Assembly (NCBI GenBank): GCA_013695355.1
Contig: JACDAQ010000033.1
Coordinates: forward strand, 1 to 51,259
DNA: 51,259 nucleotides
From: Candidatus Protochlamydia sp.
GTDB lineage: Bacteria; Chlamydiota; Chlamydiia; Chlamydiales; Parachlamydiaceae
Reading direction: 5' to 3'
A program made the position numbers and the translations under genes. The notes below the pieces were generated by a model. It saw nothing but the letters and a program-made list of their open reading frames with translations. It had not been told where the DNA came from and did not search any database. Numbering within the stretch: the stretch's first letter is position 1; the number at the start of each line of letters is the position of its first letter. Positions 44,079 through 51,259 of this stretch are shown here, piece by piece.

Positions 44079-44869
44079 TTTTTGCCTTTCAGATATAAAT
44101 TTTCCCTGGCTCTGATTAAAGCCTGAGTATAAGAATGGGTGGGAGCATGCAAAATTTGCGCGGTTGTTCCCGACTCCACAATTTGCCCTGCATACATTAC
44201 AAGCAGCCTGTCGCAGCATTGGGCAGCGACCCCTAAATCATGAGTGATCAGGAGTAAAGCCATTTGGTGCTCCTGTTGTAGCTCTTTAAGAAGTTCCAGA
44301 ATTTGTGCTTGAATGGTCACATCTAAAGCTGAAGTGGGCTCGTCTGCAATCAAAAGATCAGGATGGCAGGCAAGGGTCATGGCAATGGCGACCCTTTGTT
44401 TCATTCCTCCGCTGATCTCATGGGGATATTGTTCCATTCTAAGGCTGGGCTCGCTAAGTCCCACCTTTCGCAACCATTCGACGCCTTGCTGCCAGGCCTG
44501 GCCGCGGGCCAAGCCTAAGTGCAGACGCATCCCTTCAGTCAGCTGTTTTCCCAGTTTTTTTGTAGGGTTGAGGGCAAGGGAGGGGTCCTGAAAGATTAGT
44601 CCGATCTTTTTCCCTCTAATTTTGCGCATCTCTTTATCCGAAAGGCTAAATAAGTTCTTTCCCTGAAAAAAAATGCTTCCTTGGCTAACCTGGGCGGAAA
44701 GGGGAAGAAGCCGCATTGTTGCAAAGGCTGTTAAGCTTTTTCCTGAGCCTGATTCACCAATTAGTCCTACCGTTTCGCCCGCATTAATTTGAAAATCTAC
44801 TCCATTTAATACAAATAGGTCTTTAAAGCTTAAATGCAGGTCTTTTACAGTGAGAAGAGGGTGGTTCAT
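44075..44869 (-). CDS. oppD: Oligopeptide ABC transporter ATPase OppD
   Basis: First ATPase of the peptide importer. Walker A is GESGSGKSL, the Q-loop is LIFQDPSLALNPTKK, the signature is ISGGMKQRVAIAM and Walker B is LLIADEPTSALD. It is shorter (264 residues) than many OppD proteins (about 330), lacking most of the C-terminal extension, and ends soon after TQALIRARENLY. It overlaps oppC by four bases (ATGA) and oppF by four. Confidence 0.95.
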   Translation of the reverse strand: MNHPLLTVKDLHLSFKDLFVLNGVDFQINAGETVGLIGESGSGKSLTAFATMRLLPLSAQVSQGSIFFQGKNLFSLSDKEMRKIRGKKIGLIFQDPSLALNPTKKLGKQLTEGMRLHLGLARGQAWQQGVEWLRKVGLSEPSLRMEQYPHEISGGMKQRVAIAMTLACHPDLLIADEPTSALDVTIQAQILELLKELQQEHQMALLLITHDLGVAAQCCDRLLVMYAGQIVESGTTAQILHAPTHSYTQALIRARENLYLKGKK

Positions 44870-45699
44870 ACAGTCTGTCCGCTTTTATCAAAGGCATATT
44901 TCAATCCTTCGCCGATGAGGTGGAAGGCGAACATTGTTAAACTGATCATGAAGGCAGGGAAAAAAAGGCGCCAGGGGTAAAACTGCAGAGAGGGAAGGCC
45001 CTCATGCGCCATTGTTCCCCAGCTTGCCTGGGGAGCCTGAATGCCAAGCCCTAAAAAACTTAAAAAGGCTTCAGCAAAGATAGCGGAAGGAATAGTCAAA
45101 GTTAGAGTCACCAAAATGGGGCCAAGGGCATTGGGTAAAATATGTTTCAATAATATGCGAAAAAAACCGGCTCCTAACGCGCGCGCTGCCAAAACATAGT
45201 CCATTTCTTTGATCAACATCACCTGCCCTCTTACAATTCTGGCCATGGTAATCCATCCGATCAACGTCAGGGCAAGGATAATTGAAAAGAGATTGGATCC
45301 CAGGACGACTATAATGAGAATGACCAGCAGCAAAGTGGGAATGGCATAAAGTATGTCGGCAAAGCGCATCATTGCCCCATCGACCTTGCCGCCGCAAAAT
45401 CCAGCGATCCCTCCCCAAAACAATCCGATGAAAAGGTCAATCAAGGCAGCACAAAGACCAACAGAAAGAGATAGGCGTGCCCCCATCCAAACGCGCGTGA
45501 ACAGATCGCGTCCCAGATCATCGGTTCCAAACCAAAATAAAAAAGAAGGGGGCTGGTTTTTTTGAGATAAATGCACTGCTTCAGAAGCATAACCTGAGAA
45601 TGAAGGCCCAAAGATAGTCATGAAAAGGATAAGCGCCAGCAGGCAACTTCCATAAATGCCAGGTGAGCAATTGCTGAATCGATGCCATAGATCATTCAT
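44866..45699 (-). CDS. oppC: Oligopeptide ABC transporter permease OppC
   Basis: Inner-membrane permease. It shows an N-terminal helix, then the DppC/OppC region FGTDDLGRDLFTRVWMGARLSL and the EAA loop YVLAARALGAGFFRILLKHILPNALGPILV, with six helices overall. Its ATG follows the oppB TAG without a gap. The 277 residues are normal. Confidence 0.95.
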   Translation of the reverse strand: MNDLWHRFSNCSPGIYGSCLLALILFMTIFGPSFSGYASEAVHLSQKNQPPSFLFWFGTDDLGRDLFTRVWMGARLSLSVGLCAALIDLFIGLFWGGIAGFCGGKVDGAMMRFADILYAIPTLLLVILIIVVLGSNLFSIILALTLIGWITMARIVRGQVMLIKEMDYVLAARALGAGFFRILLKHILPNALGPILVTLTLTIPSAIFAEAFLSFLGLGIQAPQASWGTMAHEGLPSLQFYPWRLFFPAFMISLTMFAFHLIGEGLKYAFDKSGQTV

Positions 45700-46629
45700 C
45701 TAACGCTCCCTAGTTTGTATGCGAAGGCGGGGATCAAGCCAGCCATAAGCCACATCAACCAAAAAGATCGAAAACATTAAAATGCCACTATAAAACAATG
45801 TTAGGCCCATAATCAAAGCATAATCGCGGTTCATGACGCTATTGATAAACCAGGCCCCAAGGCCTGGAATGCTGTAAATTTTTTCGATAATGAAACTGCC
45901 GACCAGGATATTTGCCAACAGAGGCCCAAGATAGCTTAAAACCGGAAGAAGGGCGTTGCGCAGCGCATGGGAAAAAATGACGCGGGAGGGAGCCAGCCCT
46001 TTGGCGCGGGCCGCTTTGATATAATCGGTTTGCAGTACTTCGTTCAGGCTTGTACAGACAAGTTTAGCGATGAAGGCCGCCGGAAGCGATGCCAAAGCTA
46101 TTGAAGGGAGAATGGCCTGCGGAAGGCTTCCCCAGCGGGCTAAAGGCAGCCATCCAAGCTGAATGGCAAAAAAATATTGCAGAAGGGGGGCCAGGATAAA
46201 ACTTGGAATGGACAAGCCGGCCGTAGTTAAAAAAATAACAAAATGTCCTTGCTTTTTCCCTTCCTTTAATGCACCCCATGCCCCTAAAAGCACTCCTCCT
46301 CCTAAGGCTAAGCAAAATGCAGTGAGCCCGAGCAAGGCTGAAACAGGGAAGTGTTCATTTATGATTGCATTGACTGAACGTCCCTGATGTTTGAGCGAGT
46401 ATCCTAGATCTCCCCTAAGAAGGGAGCTTATATAACGCCCATACTGGAGCAACAAGGGGTCGTTAAAACCTTGCTGCTGAAGCAGTTTTTCATGCATGTC
46501 GGCCCTCAAGGCCTGTTCTTCTGAAAAGGGATCCCCCGGAATCGTTTTCATCAGAACGAACGTCAAGGTTGCTACAATCCAGAGGGAGCAGATGAGGGAG
46601 AAAAGCTTTCTTAAACAAAATATAGGCAT
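45700..46629 (-). CDS. oppB: Oligopeptide ABC transporter permease OppB
   Basis: Inner-membrane permease with the typical start (first helix, then LMKTIPGDPF), the LLQYGRYISSLLRGDLGYSL segment and the EAA loop DYIKAARAKGLAPSRVIFSHALRNALLPVL. The 309 residues are normal. It overlaps the oppA stop by one base (TAATG). Confidence 0.95.
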   Translation of the reverse strand: MPIFCLRKLFSLICSLWIVATLTFVLMKTIPGDPFSEEQALRADMHEKLLQQQGFNDPLLLQYGRYISSLLRGDLGYSLKHQGRSVNAIINEHFPVSALLGLTAFCLALGGGVLLGAWGALKEGKKQGHFVIFLTTAGLSIPSFILAPLLQYFFAIQLGWLPLARWGSLPQAILPSIALASLPAAFIAKLVCTSLNEVLQTDYIKAARAKGLAPSRVIFSHALRNALLPVLSYLGPLLANILVGSFIIEKIYSIPGLGAWFINSVMNRDYALIMGLTLFYSGILMFSIFLVDVAYGWLDPRLRIQTRER

Positions 46630-48212
46630 TATTTTTCAATTAAAGCATTTTTAAAATCCAGATAGCCCAAGTCCGAAAAATAGATCCCTTTGATTTTAGG
46701 ATTTTTCAGATAGTTATATGACGAATAAAATAATGGAATAATGGGCATTTCCTGCATTAAAATTTTTTCTGCCTTGGCCATGGCCTGGTTTCTTTCCTTT
46801 GAATCTAAAGTTTGAGAAGAACGTGCCAGCAATTCGATAAATTGAGCGCTTTCCCATTGGGTGTTGTTAGTGCCATTGTTTTTGAACCTGAAGACATCTA
46901 GAAAAGAAATGGGATCGCGGAAATCAGCAAACCAGGAACCGATCCCTAATTGATAATCATGGTTCTTTATTCGGTCATAGAAAACCTTGCTTTCGCAGCT
47001 TTGAAGGTCGACATTGATTCCAAGAACCTCTTTCCATTGTTGCTGGGCAACTTGCGCGATCTTGTGCGCTCGCTCACCAGTCGCATAGCAGACCGAAATA
47101 AATGGAAAATCCTGTGCAGTCAATTGATCGTCCGCTAGGGCTTCTTCAAACAGTTGGCGGGCTTTCGTCGCATTCCCATCTATAAATTGAGAGCTGTTCT
47201 CAAGAAAGGAGGGGGGGATGTAGCGCATTGCAGGTTCCTGATTTCCTTGCAAAACGTGCTCAACAAGTTCATGCCTGTTCAAAGCAAGTGAAAAGGCCTG
47301 TCTCATTTTAACATTATTAAAAGGAGCTTTTTCAGTGTTAATACGAAACAAATATATTCCTGCCGCAGGTGAAATTTGTAGTTGATGCGTTTTCTTAAGG
47401 AAGGAAAGAGCATCGGTTGGCAGCGTGGAAAGAGGGGAGCCCGTCCATTCTAATTCACTCGCGTGAAAAAGATTTAGGGCCGTTGAGTTGTCGAGAATGA
47501 TAAAAACAATTTTGTCCAGTTTAACAGAAGATCGGTCCCAATAAACGGGATTGGAAGCGACAGACAACTGATTATTTTTTGACCATTCGGTTAAAAGGAA
47601 AGGGCCGTTAGAAATTAATGGCTCAGGGGAAGCATTTTTTGAAATCCGCAAACTTTGATGGACCGGAAAAAAAAAATGGGTCGATGTTAATTGCAAAAAA
47701 TGAGGCGTTGGCTGTTCGAGTTCTACTTGCAAAGTGCGTTCATCGAGCGCTTTGACCCCTACTGTTTCAAGCGCCCCCTTCCCTTCTTTGGCAGCCTGGG
47801 CCCCTTTGATCACATACAATTGATAGGCATTGGGAGAAGAAAAGTCAGGATCAAGCGTGCTTTTCCATGTTTGTTCAAAGTCATGGGCGGTGACAGGGTG
47901 ACCGTCAGACCAGGCTGCTGCACGTAATGTAAAGGTATACGTCTGACTTTCTGGGTCGAAAGTGATGGATTCTGCGAGGGCAGGAATCGGCTGTCCATTA
48001 ATTCCTGCTCGGGTAAGCCCTTCATAGAGTAAATGCAGGTAAGTTGTGGAGGCTAGATCGCGTGCTTGCCTTGGATCGAGTGATTGAGGATCTCCTTCAG
48101 CGCTTATGCGAAGGACTGCCTGATGATCGCGCGGCGGCTCGACTTTTCTGTCGCATCCTTGAAAAAGAAATAGCAGAGGAAGAAAAAGAAAAGAGAAAAA
48201 ACAATAAGGCAT
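46629..48212 (-). CDS. oppA: Oligopeptide-binding lipoprotein OppA
   Basis: Extracytoplasmic peptide-binding protein (SBP family 5). The lipoprotein signal peptide ends LFQGC, giving a Cys around position 19. The mature sequence shows the family motifs ISAEGDPQSLDPRQARDLAS, AAWSDGHPVTAHDFEQTW and MRQAFSLALNRHELVEHVLQG. The 527 residues are normal. In Chlamydiae, OppA-type proteins bind peptides, and some have altered ligands; specificity is not readable here. It is the first gene of oppABCDF on the minus strand. Confidence 0.95.
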   Translation of the reverse strand: MPYCFFSFLFLPLLFLFQGCDRKVEPPRDHQAVLRISAEGDPQSLDPRQARDLASTTYLHLLYEGLTRAGINGQPIPALAESITFDPESQTYTFTLRAAAWSDGHPVTAHDFEQTWKSTLDPDFSSPNAYQLYVIKGAQAAKEGKGALETVGVKALDERTLQVELEQPTPHFLQLTSTHFFFPVHQSLRISKNASPEPLISNGPFLLTEWSKNNQLSVASNPVYWDRSSVKLDKIVFIILDNSTALNLFHASELEWTGSPLSTLPTDALSFLKKTHQLQISPAAGIYLFRINTEKAPFNNVKMRQAFSLALNRHELVEHVLQGNQEPAMRYIPPSFLENSSQFIDGNATKARQLFEEALADDQLTAQDFPFISVCYATGERAHKIAQVAQQQWKEVLGINVDLQSCESKVFYDRIKNHDYQLGIGSWFADFRDPISFLDVFRFKNNGTNNTQWESAQFIELLARSSQTLDSKERNQAMAKAEKILMQEMPIIPLFYSSYNYLKNPKIKGIYFSDLGYLDFKNALIEK

Positions 48213-48341
48213 AAAGATTAATTCCCACTAAAAGGTTTAAGAACCTGTTCAAGGCTCTAACGCTTGGTATAGATGCATTATGGGGATTAGGATAAATAGA
48301 TGAAAGGGTAAAATGAAGATTATTGTTACCTGACTTTTTTG

Positions 48342-48383
48342 CACGCAAATGGAGAAAAGTCTTGACTTTTTTCCATTTGCGTG
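48342..48383. promoter_or_regulatory. 20-bp-arm palindrome upstream of the DUF4143 ATPase
   Basis: CACGCAAATGGAGAAAAGTC (48342-48361) and GACTTTTTTCCATTTGCGTG (48364-48383) are inverted repeats with one mismatch in 20 and a 2-base centre. The site overlaps the upstream ATG at 48349 and ends 13 bases before the ATG at 48397, so it could be an autoregulatory operator or an attenuator. Confidence 0.55.
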
Positions 48384-48396
48384 GATATTAGTCAAT

Positions 48397-49518
48397 ATGG
48401 AAAGAGCACAAAAAAAACCAATTATTCGTGATTTATATAAAAAAATGGTCTTGCTTGCCGGTCCCAGACAAGCGGGTAAAACAACTCTTGCCAAATCGAT
48501 TGCTGAAGAATTTAATTCGGCTATTTATCTCTCCTTTGACCGGTTGGCTGATCGGAATATTATTTACGAAGAAGCATGGCTCCCTTCGGTCGAGCTTGTT
48601 ATCCTGGATGAAATTCACAAAATGGATAATTGGAAAAATTACTTAAAAGGTGTGTTCGATACAAAGCTTCCACATCAAAAAATTTTAGTTACAGGCAGTG
48701 CGCGGCTTGAAATTTTTAATCAGGTAGGGGATTCGCCCGCAGGGCGTTTCTTTTTGCACAGATTGATGCCGCTTTCTCCAGCAGAATGCGAACAGATGAC
48801 GGTTAGCTATACGATTGAGCAATTTCTTGAAAGAGGGGGTTTTCCGGAGCCCTTTTTCGCCGAAAACGCCATTGATGCCAAACGGTGGCGTTTACAGTAT
48901 GTAGATAGTCTTACAAGGCAAGATGTTTTAGAATTTGATAATATCCAGAATATCAAAGCCATCCAATTAATTTTTGAACTCTTGCGAAATCGAGTGGGCT
49001 CGCCAATTTCCTATTCTTCGCTTGCTGAAGATACCCATCTTTCTCCTACTACTGTAAAAAAATATATCCAAATTTTAGAAGCGCTTTATATTATTTTTTT
49101 AGTGACGCCTTTTTCAAACAATATTGCCAGAAGTCTTCTGAAGGAGCCCAAAATCTATTTTTTTGATACAGGACTGGTGAGTGGGGATGAAGGCGTACGC
49201 TTTGAAAATTTGATTGCAAGTTGCCTTTTAAAGCATGTTTTCGGAAAAATAGATTATGAAGGAGAAATGTATTCACTTAATTATTTGCAAACCAAAGAAA
49301 GAAAAGAGGTAGACTTTGCCATAATTAAAGATTACCAAATAGAAAGAATCATTGAAGTCAAGCTATCAGATCCGAATCCTTCCAAAGGCCTTTGCTATTT
49401 TCATAATAAATACAACTTGCCCGCTATCCAGATTGTCAAAAATTTAAAAAGAGAAAAGAAAGAAGGGGGTATAGAAGTCCAGGATGCGAAAAATTTTCTC
49501 AAGACCCTTTTTATTTAG
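48397..49518 (+). CDS. AAA+ ATPase with DUF4143 domain
   Basis: It belongs to the AAA_14/DUF4143 family, common in bacteria and archaea and of unknown function. Walker A is LLAGPRQAGKTTLA and Walker B LVILDEIHKM. A sensor-like VTGSARLEIF and the DUF4143 C-terminus (YFFDTGLVSG; KERKEVDFAII, then IIEVKLSDPN, a restriction-endonuclease-like D-x-E-x-K fragment) follow. I start at 48397; the ATG at 48349 lies inside a palindrome and adds residues the family does not have. The gene stands alone and is divergent from oppA. Such genes move between lineages often, so recent acquisition is possible. Confidence 0.88.
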   Translation: MERAQKKPIIRDLYKKMVLLAGPRQAGKTTLAKSIAEEFNSAIYLSFDRLADRNIIYEEAWLPSVELVILDEIHKMDNWKNYLKGVFDTKLPHQKILVTGSARLEIFNQVGDSPAGRFFLHRLMPLSPAECEQMTVSYTIEQFLERGGFPEPFFAENAIDAKRWRLQYVDSLTRQDVLEFDNIQNIKAIQLIFELLRNRVGSPISYSSLAEDTHLSPTTVKKYIQILEALYIIFLVTPFSNNIARSLLKEPKIYFFDTGLVSGDEGVRFENLIASCLLKHVFGKIDYEGEMYSLNYLQTKERKEVDFAIIKDYQIERIIEVKLSDPNPSKGLCYFHNKYNLPAIQIVKNLKREKKEGGIEVQDAKNFLKTLFI

Positions 49519-49567
49519 CAAAAAAATTATTGATATTTATCCAGCCATTTAAATATATATCCCGAAT

Positions 49568-50848
49568 ATGAGAAAAACAATCGTCCCCCTACTTCTGCTC
49601 CTCTGCTGCCCTCCAATGGCTATTCTTATGTGGTACACCAACGTCCACTTAGACGGATCGTTATTGCAGCTTTTACGCCTGTTTCAATTGGGCGGCGTTT
49701 TTCCTGTCGTGACAACGATATGGAAGCCCATATTTTTCGGCTCTACTACAGCTTGGACTATTCTTGGAATTTTTGCCGCCATTCAGCTTTTTTTCATGAA
49801 GATGATACCTGGGAAAACGATCGAAGGACCTGTAACCCCGCAAGGAAACATACCTCTTTATAAAGAGAACGGGCTGCCCTCTTTTATTTTAAGCCTTGTT
49901 TTCTTTTATTGCGCCACCGAAATTTTTCATTTGTTCCCAGCCACAATTATTTATGACAATTTTGGACCTCTTTTAGGCGCGCTCAATCTATTTAGCCTGC
50001 TATTTTGTTTTTTTCTTTATATTAAAGGATGCATTTCTCCCTCTTCAACTGACAATGGTTCAGCTAGTAATTTTATTTTTGATTATTTTTGGGGCATGGA
50101 GCTATACCCGCGCCTTTGGGGCTGGGATATTAAGATGTTTACCAATTGCCGCTTCGGAATGATGAGCTGGAGCCTGATTATTCTTTCATTTGCTGCTAAG
50201 CAAAAGGAACTTTATGGCTTAAGCGATGGGATGGTCGTTTCGGTCCTGTTGCAATTGCTTTATATCGGTAAATTCTTCCTTTGGGAAGGGGGCTATCTCC
50301 GTTCTATGGACATTATGCATGATCGAGCCGGCTACTATCTTTGCTGGGGGTGCCTTGTCTGGGTTCCGGCCATCTATACTTCGCCAAGTCTTTATCTTGT
50401 AAACCATCCGATCCATTTGGGCATGGCAGCGCCAGTTCTTTTTATCGTTGGTGCATCGGCCATCTTGGTCAATTATTTTGCCGATCGGCAGCGGCAAAAA
50501 GTACGCGCAACCAATGGGAATTGTTTGATCTGGGGAAAAAAAACCCAGCTTATCACAGCCAATTATACCACCTATCAAGGCGATACGCAGCAAAATCTGC
50601 TCTTAGCTTCCGGCTGGTGGGGCATTGCCCGCCATTTTCACTATATACCTGAGCTAATTGGGGCGCTGTGCTGGACACTGCCAGCCCTTTTTCATCATAT
50701 CTTGCCCTATTTTTATTTCATTTTTTTGACAGCCCTCCTTTTGGACCGGGTCTTCCGTCAGGAGAGGCGCTGCCAAAATAAATATGGTGAGGCATGGTCG
50801 GCTTATTGTCAAAAAGTGCCTTATAAAGTCATCCCCTACTTTTTCTAA
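49568..50848 (+). CDS. 7-dehydrocholesterol reductase-like sterol reductase (ERG4/ERG24 family)
   Basis: Polytopic membrane enzyme of a family that reduces C7 or C14 double bonds of sterols with NADPH. Family segments are clear: WGMELYPRLWGWDIKMFTNC (matching GIEFNPRxxxFDFK), IMHDRAGYYLCWGCLVWVPA, LLLASGWWGIARHFHYIPEL near residue 343-362, and the C-terminus RRCQNKYGEAWSAYCQKVPY. The HDxxGxYLxWGxxVWxP pattern is closest to DHCR7. Bacteria normally make no sterols, so the substrate would come from the host amoeba. Homologues have been noted in Coxiella and in Protochlamydia (from memory). Its 426 residues and roughly nine to ten helices fit the family. Confidence 0.9.
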   Translation: MRKTIVPLLLLLCCPPMAILMWYTNVHLDGSLLQLLRLFQLGGVFPVVTTIWKPIFFGSTTAWTILGIFAAIQLFFMKMIPGKTIEGPVTPQGNIPLYKENGLPSFILSLVFFYCATEIFHLFPATIIYDNFGPLLGALNLFSLLFCFFLYIKGCISPSSTDNGSASNFIFDYFWGMELYPRLWGWDIKMFTNCRFGMMSWSLIILSFAAKQKELYGLSDGMVVSVLLQLLYIGKFFLWEGGYLRSMDIMHDRAGYYLCWGCLVWVPAIYTSPSLYLVNHPIHLGMAAPVLFIVGASAILVNYFADRQRQKVRATNGNCLIWGKKTQLITANYTTYQGDTQQNLLLASGWWGIARHFHYIPELIGALCWTLPALFHHILPYFYFIFLTALLLDRVFRQERRCQNKYGEAWSAYCQKVPYKVIPYFF

Positions 50849-50921
50849 AGGTCTTTTACTTTTAATAGCTATTTTGTGTTAGTATCTTTTTTTAAACTAA
50901 TGAATAATAAAGGATATTTTA

Positions 50922-51259
50922 ATGCTTAATTTAATCGGTAATCTTTGCAACAATTTTATAGACACTAGTCATAACAATGAAACTGTCATTGAAAAAGTCA
51001 AAGAATTACGATCGAGCGGGATCGAAGTCAATGTTTTTATCGGCAAAACGCCTGCGGCGTCTGATTGTTACCGTGAGCTGCCAAAAGCCCAATATAAGGA
51101 AAAATGGATTTCTCTAAGTTTGGAATTCCCTGACCTGGATTATTATTTAGACGCTGATCGATTGCATCTTGTGCTTGATTGCAATAAATCAAATGATATG
51201 CAACGGATCTCCGGTTTATTTGATAACGTTGTCATTGATTCATCTGTAACAAAAGGTTT
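50922..51259 (+). CDS. Hypothetical protein, N-terminal 112 residues (runs off right edge)
   Basis: An ATG at 50922 preceded by AAAGGA with about nine bases of spacing opens a frame that stays open to the window end. It reads MLNLIGNLCNNFIDTSHNNE at the start and continues with SLSLEFPDLDYYLDADRLHL and LDCNKSNDMQRISGLFDNVV. The alternating beta/alpha pattern and SGLFDNVVIDSS suggest a Rossmann-like fold, but I do not recognise the family and no motif is complete. Confidence 0.7.
   Translation, partial: MLNLIGNLCNNFIDTSHNNETVIEKVKELRSSGIEVNVFIGKTPAASDCYRELPKAQYKEKWISLSLEFPDLDYYLDADRLHLVLDCNKSNDMQRISGLFDNVVIDSSVTKG

Noticed and set aside
43128-44219. Longer 363-residue form of OppF
   Set aside because: The first 47 residues read back through oppD in another frame; the ATGA overlap at 44078 with an upstream AAAGG is the natural start.
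1-51259. tRNA, rRNA or riboswitch genes
   Set aside because: I looked through the spacers for cloverleaf or conserved riboswitch elements and saw none I could support by eye.

Overview
The window comes from a member of the phylum Chlamydiae, most likely an amoeba-associated environmental chlamydia (Parachlamydia/Protochlamydia type). Three things point there. The block gltX, tsp, euo, recJ, secDF matches the neighbourhood of Chlamydia trachomatis CT441 and CT445-CT448. The block ytgA, ytgB, ytgCR, ytgD, dxr, rseP matches CT067-CT072, including the chlamydia-specific fusion of an ABC permease with a DtxR-like repressor. The window also carries a nucleotide (ATP/ADP) translocase typical of energy parasites, together with ankyrin and F-box proteins. 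CT locus comparisons are from memory, not from a search.

Layout. 1-420: end of an IS630 transposase and an orphan ORF. 624-6474 (minus): phospholipid synthase, MscS channel, GltX and tail-specific protease. 7020-17462: euo (plus), rlmD-recJ (minus), a 335-bp pair of palindromic MITE-like elements, the nucleotide translocase (plus) and a very large SecDF (plus). 17910-23032: accessory segment with an ankyrin protein, a 70-residue orphan, an F-box protein, a 2H-phosphoesterase-like protein with altered catalytic motifs, and a small basic orphan. 23633-32393: a tight plus-strand run mrp, DUF971, ytgA, ytgB, ytgCR, ytgD, followed by dxr (own promoter) and rseP. 32626-42841: amino-acid permease with a UspA domain, a repetitive KGG-type protein, a secreted TPR protein, the trehalose enzyme TreZ, and a 1286-residue protein I do not recognise. 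43128-48212 (minus): complete oppABCDF peptide importer. 48397-51259: DUF4143 ATPase, a sterol (7-dehydrocholesterol) reductase homologue, and the start of one more gene.

How it works together. Much of the window concerns living on a host cell: importing ATP (Ntt), peptides (Opp), amino acids (APC permease) and iron or manganese (Ytg), controlling the developmental cycle (Euo), exporting and quality-controlling envelope proteins (SecDF, Tsp, RseP), and possibly acting on the host (ankyrin, F-box, sterol reductase). The most unusual items are the tandem palindromic elements next to ntt, the coupling of an Fe-S carrier pair (Mrp and DUF971) to the metal importer, the KGG repeat mosaic, the degenerate 2H protein paired with an F-box gene, and the bacterial sterol reductase.
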